Positions 1 through 12,863 of a stretch of 64,000 bases of DNA are shown here, in pieces. A program made the position numbers and the translations under genes. Within the stretch, counting starts at the first letter, position 1. Each line of letters opens with the position of its first letter. Location: contig JAJEKV010000019.1 of the NCBI GenBank assembly GCA_021234155.1, positions 21,364,613 through 21,428,612 on the forward strand. Reading direction: 5' to 3'. This DNA comes from Isoetes taiwanensis (taxonomy: Eukaryota > Streptophyta > Lycopodiopsida > Isoetales > Isoetaceae). A model generated the notes under the pieces. That model was not told where the DNA came from and made no database searches. It saw nothing but the letters and a program-made list of their open reading frames with translations.

Positions 1-900
1 AACAATAAAAATGTAAAAGGGGTCGGGTCGCTTCGGAGCACCGCAGTGAAGAAAGCGAGAAACAGTGAATCAATCATCCGATTCGAGATCTTTGCTAGCT
101 CTGCCGAAAATGGAGAAACTGGACTGCAAGAGGAACCAGAGGCAGCGAAAATGCAAGGCTTCATTTCCAAATCCGTTTTTCAATGTGTAGATGCAAATCT
201 GGCTGGAGGTCTGTTGCAGCAAGAGATCATGCAGAATATCAGAAATGTCATTACCCAATCCATTCATGAAGTCCTGGCAGTGGCAGTAAAGGATTTGATT
301 CTAGAGATGAAATCAACAATTGCAAGGGATATTAAATCAGAAATAGATAAGGTTCGGGCGGAAATCCAGAATGATATTGCACTCTTTAAAACAGAAGTGA
401 AGAAAGAACTGGAGCAGCTTGAACAAGATGAATCAGAGGAGGAGGAGGATGTGGAAACACCAAAAGAGGAGGACACGGCCATCTCTGATCTATCACAGAA
501 ACTTGCAAGCTTTATGGAAGAGCAGGAAAGGAAGAGTCGAGCACTCAATTTGAGGTTAGTGGGCTTACCAGAAACTCATAACGAAAAAACAAAGACTGTA
601 GTAGAAAACTTTTTCAAGGAGAAGATGCAGATTGATGAGGCTGGTATAATAGATGCATTTCGGGTAGGGAAACAGGCAGATTGGACCAGGCACATCATAG
701 TAAGGTTTCAAGATAAGGATCACAGATGGTGTGTGCTTAAAAACAGGGCTGTTCTAAAAGGTGAGAACGTTTGGATCAATGAGGATTTAACAAAGGAGCA
801 GCTTGCTCTCCACAAAGAAGAAATCAGGAAATTTAAAGAAGCAAGAAGCCAAAATAAAAAGGTAGCATGGAAGCGAGGGAAGGTGGTCATTGATAACTAG
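1..900 (+). CDS. LINE ORF1 protein, open at left edge
   Basis: Nucleic-acid-binding ORF1 protein, expected to coat the element's RNA and aid reverse transcription. The frame is open to the window edge; no in-frame ATG begins the visible reading, and position 46 is GTG, so the true start is probably upstream. A predicted coiled coil (long heptad-like stretch, about 290-440 nt) is followed by an acidic run (DESEEEEDVE), then a domain beginning near RALNLRLVGLPE and continuing through IDAFRVGK and HIIVRFQD, which resembles the RRM-like and C-terminal domains of L1-type ORF1p. There is no CCHC knuckle or DUF4283-like domain, the usual arrangement in plant L1. It ends at TAG 898-900. ORF2 follows in the same frame. 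Confidence 0.8.
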   Translation, partial: NNKNVKGVGSLRSTAVKKARNSESIIRFEIFASSAENGETGLQEEPEAAKMQGFISKSVFQCVDANLAGGLLQQEIMQNIRNVITQSIHEVLAVAVKDLILEMKSTIARDIKSEIDKVRAEIQNDIALFKTEVKKELEQLEQDESEEEEDVETPKEEDTAISDLSQKLASFMEEQERKSRALNLRLVGLPETHNEKTKTVVENFFKEKMQIDEAGIIDAFRVGKQADWTRHIIVRFQDKDHRWCVLKNRAVLKGENVWINEDLTKEQLALHKEEIRKFKEARSQNKKVAWKRGKVVIDN

Positions 901-924
901 GAAAACGAGACCATCAGGATCGGT

Positions 925-3900
925 ATGTGGAACATCAATATGCTTACGGATTCCAAAGTAAGTAGCATGTTTGAAGTTCTCGAATCTTTAGATTTGATTG
1001 TATTTATGGAAACATGGGAGCATGAACAGTTTTCATTGCCGGATATACCTGGTTTTCAAAAAGTCACATCTGTATGGAATGAGATAGGAACAAGTTACAG
1101 GGGTAACGGAGGCATTGCATGTTTTGTTCGAGAGAGTTTTGCCCATCTAGTAAAGGAAGCAGATGTTAGTAACAGTAAGCAGCATATTTGGGTGGAAATA
1201 ATGGGGCATAAGAGGATATATCTAGCAGGATGTTATTATCCTCCTATACACAAGAAGGCATATGATACAGGGGACGTTGACCGAACAGATCCTTTCTTTC
1301 AGTTAGAACAAGACATTGTCAAACTTGCAGACAAAGGTGATGTAATACTCATGGGGGACTTTAATGGGAGAACTGCTAGTAAGCAAGCCTCGATCCTTAA
1401 CCAGGATGGAGATCTCATATGGATGCAAGATATGGATGATGATGAACTGCGGACGGTAGGCTGGGATAGAAAATCAGATGATAAGGCTTATGTGACTCAT
1501 ATGGGTAGAATGTTGCTAGAAATGTGCAGTGGATTGGATATGAGAATATTTAATGGGCTGAACCGATTCCCAGGATCAGAGAAATGTACATGCAGAGGAA
1601 AAAGTGTGGTTGACTATGTTATTGGAGGTGAAGGAATTGCCCAGTATACAACACATCTTAAAGTATGGGAGTACCAGCCTGAATCCGATCACGTTCCAAT
1701 CTCATTTCACTTACAAATTGGTAATGTAATCAGCCCAGATCGAGAGAATCAGCAGGGAAATTATGTGAGACTAGATAGAAAGAAAGCAGATTTATACCAG
1801 AAAGCATGTGAGGAAGGCATATCAGGGTTGGTGGATTTGCAGCATGCAGTGGACCTAGATAGGCATATTACGCAACTCATCCTTGATGCGACGGAACGAT
1901 GTTTTGCACACAAACGTAAGGCGAAAGGGCTGCCATGTAACAGTTGGTACGATGAGATGTGTAAATCTAAGCGTAGAGAATATTTGAAGGCAGAAAGCAA
2001 TGTCAGAAAAATAAAAAAGAAAGAGTATGTGGCTCTGGTTCGAAAGAAAAAAAGGATATTTTTGAGGGAAAGGCAGACTAAACATATAGAGGATCTAATC
2101 CGTGAACCAAAAACCTTATGGAACAAAATGAAAAGGAAATCTGCAGCAGCCCCAGACATAGATACATTTGAGTTATTCCAGTATGTTAAAAGGTTATATC
2201 ACTTGGAAGGCATTGACGCGGTGGTAGCAACAGGACACATAAGCGATCCTTTTATCACAGAAGACGATGTTGCCACAGGGATCAATAGATTGGCTAATGG
2301 TAAAGCAGCGGATGCAGGAGGGTTGGTGGCAGAGATGTTGAAATGGGCAGGGGGGGAGTTAGTGGGACATGTTACGCGGATGTTTAACATGGTAATAACT
2401 GAAGGGTTTCCAAAAAATTGGCAGATTAATCGGGTAGTACCTATCTTCAAGGGAGGTGATAAATCCGATATTAATAATTACAGGACCATTCTAATTTCCA
2501 GCATTTTCTCTAAACTCTTTGCATCAGTGTTAGAGGCCAAGATCAACAAGTGGGCTGAGGAGCATAACTTGAGAGCCAAGGGGCAAGCGGGTTTTAGGCA
2601 CAAACACTCCACTATTGATCACTTGGTGACAATGCAGGTAGTAATGGAGTCAGTGAAAGGTAAGAAAAAACCTCTGTATTTGGCATTTATTGATTTTAGC
2701 AAAGCTTTCGATATGGTCCCGAGGGAATGCTTGTGGGAGAGGATGAATAAATTAAACATTCCAAAGGAATATAGAGAGGCAACGAAGCTGTTGTATGAAC
2801 AGGTGCTAGTAGAGCTATCTTTGCCTTTTAGAACTATATGTGGTGACGTGGTAGTCAGTAATGTTGGGGTTAAGCAGGGCTGCCCTTTGTCTCCCACATT
2901 GTTCGGACTGTTCATAGATGGTTTGGAAGAATGGATTATAGAGCGTGGTGGATGTGGCACTCCTATTGCAGGTTGTGTTCTTACTCTTTTGCTTTATGCA
3001 GATGATGTGGTGCTCATGTCTAGACAGAAAGCAGGGCTCCAAAAACACCTTGATACCTTGGCTGATTTCTCAGATGTAATGGGAATGCGAGTGAACTTGA
3101 TGAAGTCTAAGACAATGACGGTAGGGTCCAGGAAGAACTGTGATTTTTACTATAAAGGGGAAAAGCTAGAATCCGTTGACACATATAAGTATTTGGGGCT
3201 GGTGTTGGAAAAGAATTTCAGATGGAATAGATGCATTGAACAGAGAACAAATGGTGGTCTTAAATCTCTCTATGCCATGCAAAGGAGTTGCGGGAAGGCA
3301 CATGTTATGAATCTAGGCCTTAAGAGGATGTTATATAAAGTTTTAGTGCAGTCAGTAGTCCTTTATGGATGCGAAGTATGGGGACCAGGATTGCCATCGT
3401 GCTTATGGACACAGGTGGAAAAAATCCAAAAGCGATTTCTATGCACGGAGTTAGGAGTGAAAACTCAAACCCCATATGAAATGATGTTAGCGGAGAGTGG
3501 TATGATCCCCCTGGAAGGAGAGGCTCTCATTCAGACACTGATGTATGTGATTAAAGTAAAGGGAATGGATGATACTCGATTGCCCTATCTAGCTATGATG
3601 GAAAGTGATACAAATGGGTGGTATAAAAAAGTTAAGTGCTGGTTGCAAAAATGGAAGCTGAACATAGATGATTGTCCAACTACAGACATTCGAGAATGGG
3701 TGATTAGAGGCATATATGCAGTATTATGGGAGAATCCAAAAACCAAAATGCAGGCATATCGTACTAACATGAATCCCAGGTTACAGGAAGCAAGTTATTT
3801 GAAAAGTGATATGTCAGTGATTAAACGTAAAGAGATATCCCGCATACGTTTGAGCTCCCACCACCTGAGTATTGAAGAGGGCCGATGGCACCGTATCCCT

Positions 3901-4227
3901 AGAGACAGACGGTTGTGCAAAGTTTGCGGTCAAGATGAGATTGAAGATGAAGTACATGCTCTGATGCTGTGCCCAGCATATGAGGTATTGCGACAGAGAT
4001 ATGGAATCCACGGCACATTAGAAGACTTGTTTTGTTTGCCTCCCACTAGTGTTGGGAATTTCATTATAGATGTACTAAAGGTTAGAAAAGCATGTATTTC
4101 TAGTCTAGAGGTGCTTTTGCAGAATGATGAACATGAGATAGAGGAGTTAGAGCTGACAGATGATACCTCTGATTTTGGAGGCTCATCAGATGATTGGTTT
4201 GATGTAGAAGATAACCTGAACGTCTGA
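925..4227 (+). CDS. LINE ORF2: endonuclease and reverse transcriptase
   Basis: Target-primed reverse transcription enzyme of 1,100 residues. The N-terminal EEP/APE endonuclease shows MGDFNGR (about residues 143-149) and SDHVPISF (about 254-261). The reverse transcriptase shows YLAFIDFSKAFD (about 585), GVKQGCPLSPTLFGLF and the catalytic YADD at 691-694. A C-terminal knuckle, CX2CX9HX4C, occupies C998, C1001, H1011 and C1016, after a typical RLSSHHLSIEEGRWHRIP stretch. No stop or frameshift interrupts it. The first ATG is at 925, but codons 901-924 (ENETIRIG) read into MWNINML and complete the usual first strand of the endonuclease fold, so translation may begin upstream, by readthrough of TAG 898-900 or by a non-ATG start. 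The protein looks potentially active. Confidence 0.93.
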   Translation: MWNINMLTDSKVSSMFEVLESLDLIVFMETWEHEQFSLPDIPGFQKVTSVWNEIGTSYRGNGGIACFVRESFAHLVKEADVSNSKQHIWVEIMGHKRIYLAGCYYPPIHKKAYDTGDVDRTDPFFQLEQDIVKLADKGDVILMGDFNGRTASKQASILNQDGDLIWMQDMDDDELRTVGWDRKSDDKAYVTHMGRMLLEMCSGLDMRIFNGLNRFPGSEKCTCRGKSVVDYVIGGEGIAQYTTHLKVWEYQPESDHVPISFHLQIGNVISPDRENQQGNYVRLDRKKADLYQKACEEGISGLVDLQHAVDLDRHITQLILDATERCFAHKRKAKGLPCNSWYDEMCKSKRREYLKAESNVRKIKKKEYVALVRKKKRIFLRERQTKHIEDLIREPKTLWNKMKRKSAAAPDIDTFELFQYVKRLYHLEGIDAVVATGHISDPFITEDDVATGINRLANGKAADAGGLVAEMLKWAGGELVGHVTRMFNMVITEGFPKNWQINRVVPIFKGGDKSDINNYRTILISSIFSKLFASVLEAKINKWAEEHNLRAKGQAGFRHKHSTIDHLVTMQVVMESVKGKKKPLYLAFIDFSKAFDMVPRECLWERMNKLNIPKEYREATKLLYEQVLVELSLPFRTICGDVVVSNVGVKQGCPLSPTLFGLFIDGLEEWIIERGGCGTPIAGCVLTLLLYADDVVLMSRQKAGLQKHLDTLADFSDVMGMRVNLMKSKTMTVGSRKNCDFYYKGEKLESVDTYKYLGLVLEKNFRWNRCIEQRTNGGLKSLYAMQRSCGKAHVMNLGLKRMLYKVLVQSVVLYGCEVWGPGLPSCLWTQVEKIQKRFLCTELGVKTQTPYEMMLAESGMIPLEGEALIQTLMYVIKVKGMDDTRLPYLAMMESDTNGWYKKVKCWLQKWKLNIDDCPTTDIREWVIRGIYAVLWENPKTKMQAYRTNMNPRLQEASYLKSDMSVIKRKEISRIRLSSHHLSIEEGRWHRIPRDRRLCKVCGQDEIEDEVHALMLCPAYEVLRQRYGIHGTLEDLFCLPPTSVGNFIIDVLKVRKACISSLEVLLQNDEHEIEELELTDDTSDFGGSSDDWFDVEDNLNV

Positions 4228-4548
<321 letters not shown>

Positions 4549-4595
<47 letters not shown>
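4549..4595. repeat. (TC)n microsatellite, 47 bp
   Basis: A TC array forming the tail of the truncated SINE and the left border of the fold-back segment. Confidence 0.97.
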
Positions 4596-4597
<2 letters not shown>

Positions 4598-4602
4598 CTT
4601 GC

Positions 4603-5840
4603 GGCCACATGCTCCAAAATTTTTTTATCTCTCGTGCTATACACGAGAGATAATTTTTATACCGTATAGCATGAGAGATGCCGAGAGATAATAATCTCTC
4701 GTGGCTTAACAATGCCGTTAAAGGGCAAAAATAAAAGATAGACTGAAAAATAAAAATAGACGTCGGATTTTTTTTTTTTCGAATCCCCCGTTCTTGAGAT
4801 CCTCGATAGCTTTGTTCTTAAGACGCGACTCTACGGGAAGAAGGTCTTAAGATCGACTAAGTCGTTGGCCATACAAATAGATCGACCGGGAGCCGTTCTT
4901 TTCGGATCACGGGCGGTAGGGTTCCAAGTTTTCCAAATGCAAACCCATAGGGTTTTGGATCACGGGGTTTCGTTGAAGAAGCCGCCTGTTGCGACAAAGA
5001 TAAAACGAGCTCAAAGCAAGCTCTGTAACAACTCAAATCTTCAGAATCCCAGCAGACGGCTTCGTGGTTATCATCTCTAAGCCCACAAGTATGATTTTCT
5101 GCAGCTTTACCTATATGCGATGTGCGGAGCTGCAGATTCGGCCCATGCATGAATTAGGCATGCCCAGGCATGCAATCCATCTAGAGTAGGTTGAATTTGC
5201 ATTTGGGTGCACGCAGAGCAGTTAGAAACAACATAAATTGCAGATTGTTTCATAAGCTATAGTTGAATTGCAAACCATAGTTGAATTGCGTAGCAGCAGA
5301 GACGGCTGTGAAGGAACCATGAATCAGGACCTTTTTTTCTACCATAAATCAGGGCATACCATGAATCAGGGCATTTTGCTGCGATTTTTTTTCTGCCATG
5401 AATCAGGGCCTTTTGATTTTTTCGCAGATTGAATCAGAGACTTGGATTCACAAATCATTTTTCTGTTTGTCAAAAGCCCTGTTCTACAAGGCCGGATTCA
5501 GCCCAAGGCCGGATTCTACCCAAGGCCGGATTCATCAAATGCAAATAGATTAGTGTCAAAAAGGGCCTACAAAGGGCAAACCTACAACCGTTTTTGCTGG
5601 GGTAGATCCTGCTGGAGCAGCGGCTGTAGTCATGCGGTTGCCCCTTTTTCTTTTCCGATGGGTTTTTTCCGGATTTCTCTTTTCTTTACTAACGGCCAAA
5701 AGTTAATGGGAATGCCCCTCTCTGCTGTTAGGGAGAAATTGTCTCTCGAGATGAGAGTCAAGAAAACCCACTCTCACCCATCTCTCCCCTTCTCCCATCT
5801 CTCGTATTATCTCTCGTAATCTCTAAGTCCGCATGTGGCC
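4603..5840. mobile_element. Possible fold-back element or DNA transposon remnant
   Basis: The segment begins GGCCACATGC (4603-4612) and ends with its reverse complement GCATGTGGCC (5831-5840). Both ends carry repeated ATCTCTCG/CGAGAGAT words. Close to the left end is a perfect 11-bp hairpin, TATCTCTCGTG/CACGAGAGATA (4626-4636 and 4642-4652), and another CGAGAGAT/ATCTCTCG pair near 4690. The interior holds three AAGGCCGGATTC copies (about 5490-5535) and several ATGAATCAGGGC copies (about 5320-5415), but no convincing gene. No clear target-site duplication is seen, so element status is tentative. Confidence 0.35.
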
Positions 5841-5843
5841 AAC

Positions 5844-5954
<111 letters not shown>

Positions 5955-5989
5955 GGATCATTTAGTTGCCTTCGTTCGTGCTATGATTG

Positions 5990-8617
<2,628 letters not shown>

Positions 8618-8719
8618 TTGATGTGTATTAATTTTCTGGGCATAAAATCCCTAGGATATAAGCTTTGTACGCCGCGAAGATTTCATTCCTCCCCATTCTC
8701 TGCCCAACCCAGCGAAGTT

Positions 8720-9137
8720 ATGAAGAGATCCGCAGCCGCTGCCCTGCTAACCGAAGAACCCGAGGTCTCTTCCAAGAGGCCTCGGGTCCAAGAGGTCTTC
8801 CCACCCCTAACATCATTTCTTGCTCTAACTTCCTTTGATTCCTTTGATGAGGAATCAGGAGAGGAGGAAGAAGAGGAGCTTTTAGAGCAATGATTCATGA
8901 CATGTATATTGGAGGGCTGGATTGGAGACTCATCTGAAAACGAGTGGTCGGAAGAGGATGAAGATGAAGAAGAAGAAGACGAGGATGAAGATGAGTCCTA
9001 TGATTTTGAGGAGTGCCCCGCATTGCTGAAAGGTGAAATTTGGCAATCTTACAATTTTTTTTTTAAAGGTTCTAACTAACAGTCTTTTCTTTTTTTCTTC
9101 TGTTGCAGATGGTGAAGTTGAAAAAGAAGGGAAGTGA
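8720..9137 (+). pseudogene. Small acidic protein gene, probably broken by in-frame TGA
   Basis: An ATG at 8720 opens MKRSAAAALLTEEPEV, with a basic SKRPRVQEVFP stretch, a serine/aspartate region and an acidic run (GEEEEEELLEQ) ending at TGA 8891-8893. The same frame continues as GWIGDSSENEWSEEDEDEEE and YDFEECPALLK up to a good donor after 9032. A 76-bp intron (9033-9108) with a pyrimidine tract and TGTTGCAG acceptor joins to DGEVEKEGK and TGA 9135-9137. Coding continues on both sides of the internal TGA, so this is either a pseudogene or a gene with an undetected splice there. Function is unknown; the composition suggests a nuclear acidic protein. Confidence 0.4.
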
Positions 9138-10440
9138 AAGGGCGACGTCTTTTTTATGTTTTTTTCTTGTACATGCCTCCGAGCTTTTTTTGTTCATGCC
9201 TGTACATGCCTCCGGGCAAACCCTGTGATTGCTAACCTCCAGGCTTTTTTCTTGAAACGCCTTTGGGCAGCCCTCCGACTTCAAGCCTCCGGGCTCATGT
9301 AAATTGTGAAAGGCCTTCGAGCAAAATATAAAAAAATTGAATATAAGATATTTTCTTACAATTTCTTTGTAAAGACTTAATTTGTTTCCTTGTTGTACTA
9401 AAAATGGAGTAAATCTTTATAGCCGTTCATGCCATTCACAGGATTTAGGATTCACTGAGCCATTTTGCATTTCACAGGGTTTAGGGTTCACAGAAACAAT
9501 GAATTGGTTCTTTTAGGTGGTGACTGCCACGTGTCAATCTACAAGTCGCTCGTTTGAACTCGTCACACTTTTTTGTGTGCACCATATTACACATTACACA
9601 CCTCACATGCCAACACATGACACATCATATACCAACATATGACACATCATATACCAACACATCATGCCACCTGTCAACCCAAAATGACTAAGAGGACAAG
9701 AATAGTAACTGACCAATTAAGTTTCAAATTCCTAATTAACTGCCAGATATGGCATAACCACATTCAAATTAGATTTAGGAGAGGGGGAGGGGGGAGACAG
9801 TGCAAGAACTTTAATCAAACCCAGCCTCGAATGCAAACAAGGAATTTCTCCCAAAAAAACATCTTTCCTTGTCAACAATTCTTGTGAGATTGACACCAAT
9901 GGACGAAGAGAACTCTGTCATAGAACCACCAACTGGTGTAATCAAAATGCTTCTGCTCCCAAGGGTAGGAAGCAGAGATCACATGAACAGGAAAGAGCGC
10001 ACAAATAACGCCAAAGAAAAAGAAGAAAAGAAGAGAGGAAAAAATTAACAAAATTAGCAGCATGATAGAATAGCAGGAACAAAACGAAGGATTGTCTTGA
10101 ATTTTCCTTTCTTCTTTCATAGACGGACAAGAGCATTGGATCTTTTAAGCAAAAGATGTTTTGCTTGATTTCTTGAGAGATAGGACAATGGAGGACATGA
10201 TTGGTGAAGAGATGAAGGATCTAGAAGCAAAAAATATAATCCTTCAAAACATCAGGGATACAATGCAATATATTAAGCTATCAAATTTAAATGATAGTTT
10301 AGCAGCCTAAAGACCATGTTTTGCCATGTCTGTTACTTCCTAGAAAACTACACAGGTTAATGACAGAAGGGGCAAAGTTTTAGGTGTTCATCCCAGAAAT
10401 TTTACATTGGCAAAGAAGAAAAGAGAAGAGATTGGTTCAT
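9138..10440. other. Non-coding stretch with small direct repeats
   Basis: 9150-9330 carries degenerate repeats of GCCTCCGGGC-like words, possibly the 3' UTR of the preceding gene. 9600-9655 holds two copies of a unit of about 24 bp including GACACATCATATACCAACA. The remainder shows only short open frames. No gene is supported. Confidence 0.5.
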
Positions 10441-10443
10441 AAA

Positions 10444-10636
10444 CTGTTGGCAAATGGGTACATTACATCAGGGCTCAAAGATTTGGTGCTATAAATAAAA
10501 TGGTTGTCCAGACTGTACAAAATTTCTGGAAACAGAACATAAGAATTTCTCCAAATGTAAAGGATGTGAGGTCAAGAAGGCTTGATCAGGGAATACGTGA
10601 ACATCATGCTGCTCATTATCTTGAGGAGACATAGGT
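10444..10636 (+). pseudogene. Short coding-like remnant, unidentified
   Basis: An open stretch of about 63 codons reads in part KWVHYIRAQRFGAINKMVVQ and NIRISPNVKDVRSRRLDQGI, ending HHAAHYLEET and TAG. A TAA lies just before it and there is no start codon. Its mix of charged and aromatic residues looks protein-coding, possibly a transposon gene piece. I do not recognise the family. Confidence 0.3.
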
Positions 10637-10639
10637 ACG

Positions 10640-12293
10640 TAATTCAATTTGCATCACTCTCTGTTGTGGTGATTGTATTACGAATAGATATATCCAATAT
10701 ATTGTTGTGCATGAACTTGTCGAACTGGAAACTAAATCAAGGCTAAGGTCGCTGCCGCTGCCGCTCTCCCCTCGAAATCGATTCGATCATAAAGTTTTTC
10801 ATACATCCATCAAAATATTTATTATGGTCACTGGTCAGGTCGGCTAACTGTTGCTAACGGTTGCTAGTCTGGCTGTCTCTGGTTCTTCATGAATCCAAAG
10901 GCAAAAGGCCTGGTGATATGCAGAGCCACAATGTCGCCCCTTTGTAGGGGGGGGGGACAACCTTTTTTGGAACATAAGAATAGGGCGGCTGTTCAAGGTC
11001 CTTTGACCGAGACTTTTTCTATCATTGCTAGCCAATTCTGCTAGATATGGCAGGACAAGAGCTCTGTCGCTATGCCTCTCTACTATAGTAGCCTGCAGGG
11101 GCATAATTTTTGGTTATTTAATCACCCCTTAAGTTTGAAAGGATTATCGTTCTCTTCTAGTTTTATTGCATCAAGTTTGTTATCTGTTCAAACTTGAATT
11201 AAGCTTCACCCTTAGTCTGTTCTTCTCTCTGGTTTAGATGACTGGAGTTGATGGGCCTGCCACTTCCTTTGTTTATTGCATGTTCCACGGCCTCTAGTTC
11301 TTCTGCGGAGTTCATGCCCCTGGCAGCCAAGCTGACAGAGGCCATCCATCTAACACCAATCCTTTAGCAATGGATCGATGAGGAAGAATGGATGGGTCAT
11401 TTGTCCCGCTTCCCTCGGGACTGTTCTAGCTACGGAAGCGTGAATAAACATAAGCACATGACATCAAATGCAAACAGAGTCATCTCGAAGGGTGACTGCA
11501 CCATAACATACATGTATAAACACATCAACAATATCATCACATGGGAGTTCCTCCCCAAGGCTCACTCCAGGGTATGGACTGATGGCTTGGGTCTCCAGAA
11601 GTCATTGCGGACCGAATTCATGAGAGTGGATTGGGCTGGCATAAAAACATGGCTGTTGGGTAGTCCGCTCCATCTGCCCCTCCCATGTACGCTTTGCAGA
11701 ATAGGTTGAAGAGTCTAGGGACTGGACGATAACCTGCCGGGCGCGTAGCCAAAGGGGCTACTACTGGGTTTCTTCTCCCCAGCCCCGATGAGGCAGGAAG
11801 GGGATCACTCCTCTAGAGGCATGCATGCCCATTACAGGCGGCTAGAGGGCCATTGCCCGTCTTCCTTGAACCTCATTGAAGGTGGCGCATCAGCCAAGAG
11901 GTGTTGTTGCCCACACGCAGTGGCAAACCATTAAGCTTAGCCTGCTAAGATCCCTGATAGGCTTTACACACCAGAGGGATCAGGCAGTGATGGGACAAGT
12001 CCTCCTTATTCCACCGGTCTAGCCCCGCCACTCACAACCAGGCGGGCTCTTGTACACGGGCCGCATTAATTGGGAATTAATATGGTTATCTAGAATCATC
12101 TGCTACTGAAGGTTTCAGGGCCTCTACCCCCCTTCAGGAGAGCATAGAATGGAACATCATCATCATAAAAGAACTGAGATACTGAATAATATCTAATCTG
12201 TCTACATAAACATATGTGGTTAAGTTCATTCGTAAGGCTGGTGATCTTAGGATCTATAAGGCTGCTAAGACTGATCTAGCATACTATCCTAAT
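10640..12293. other. Intergenic region with GC-rich block, no gene assigned
   Basis: 10740-12070 is richer in G and C than its surroundings and includes open frames of 86 codons (10844-11104, minus) and 105 codons (11392-11709, plus). Neither resembles a known family and neither has convincing splice sites. It could be a remnant of an unknown element or an organelle-derived insertion. Confidence 0.35.
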
Positions 12294-12584
12294 ACCTTAA
12301 AATTGCAGCAAAAGTTGCACCTCCAGTTAGGCAAGCCTGCTAATAAACTAAAATAATCGGCCATATACCGAAAATCCTAGATGTCGCAATGCGTCATTTA
12401 ATCGACAGTCACTACCAGGTGGCATCCTTTTAAGTGCAACGTCTATCTTCCACATGACAATCCTATTCATTGCGACGTCATGTCGCAATGCGACATTTAT
12501 CTGCCACGTGGCAATTCCATTATAGCGACATTGGGCCAGACGTCCTCTGTTCCATGTCCGATGTCAGAATGCGGCAAACTTTTT
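12294..12584 (+). repeat. Dispersed repeat with CACGTG palindrome, copy 1
   Basis: About 290 bp starting ACCTTAAAATTGCAGC and ending GCGGCAAACTTTTT, present again in inverse orientation at 26931-27261. It contains the 12-bp palindrome TGCCACGTGGCA and the hairpin TGTCGC-AAT-GCGACA. Compared with copy 2 it lacks an internal stretch of about 45 bp. It ends about 370 bp before the SKP1 start codon. Confidence 0.8.
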
Positions 12585-12629
12585 ATGCTCTATCAGAAAA
12601 TTTCCTATGGCCAGTTGACTTTGGTTTAT

Positions 12630-12743
12630 GTAGAACGGAATTGGGGAAGACATTTTTGCTGCCCCACGACCTACAAAATCCAGAAGCACCATATTCTGTA
12701 GGTCATGGATGCAGCAAGAATGGTCGACCCCATTTCGTTCTAC
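12630..12743. repeat. Long imperfect hairpin upstream of SKP1
   Basis: The left arm (12630-12679) and right arm (12694-12743) are close reverse complements over about 50 bases, including GTAGAACG/CGTTCTAC, TTGCTGC/GCAGCAA and GACCTACA/TGTAGGTC, with a loop of about 14 bases. It resembles a microRNA precursor or a small fold-back MITE. No small-RNA evidence is available here. Confidence 0.6.
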
Positions 12744-12863
12744 GACATCAAGTTGGTCATTCTGAGCAAGAATGGTCCAAGGATCTGCAGAAACACACAC
12801 CTACTTACCTTGACATTGTGTTAATAGGAAACCATTGTAGGAAAGACATTCATTAACCCAAGA

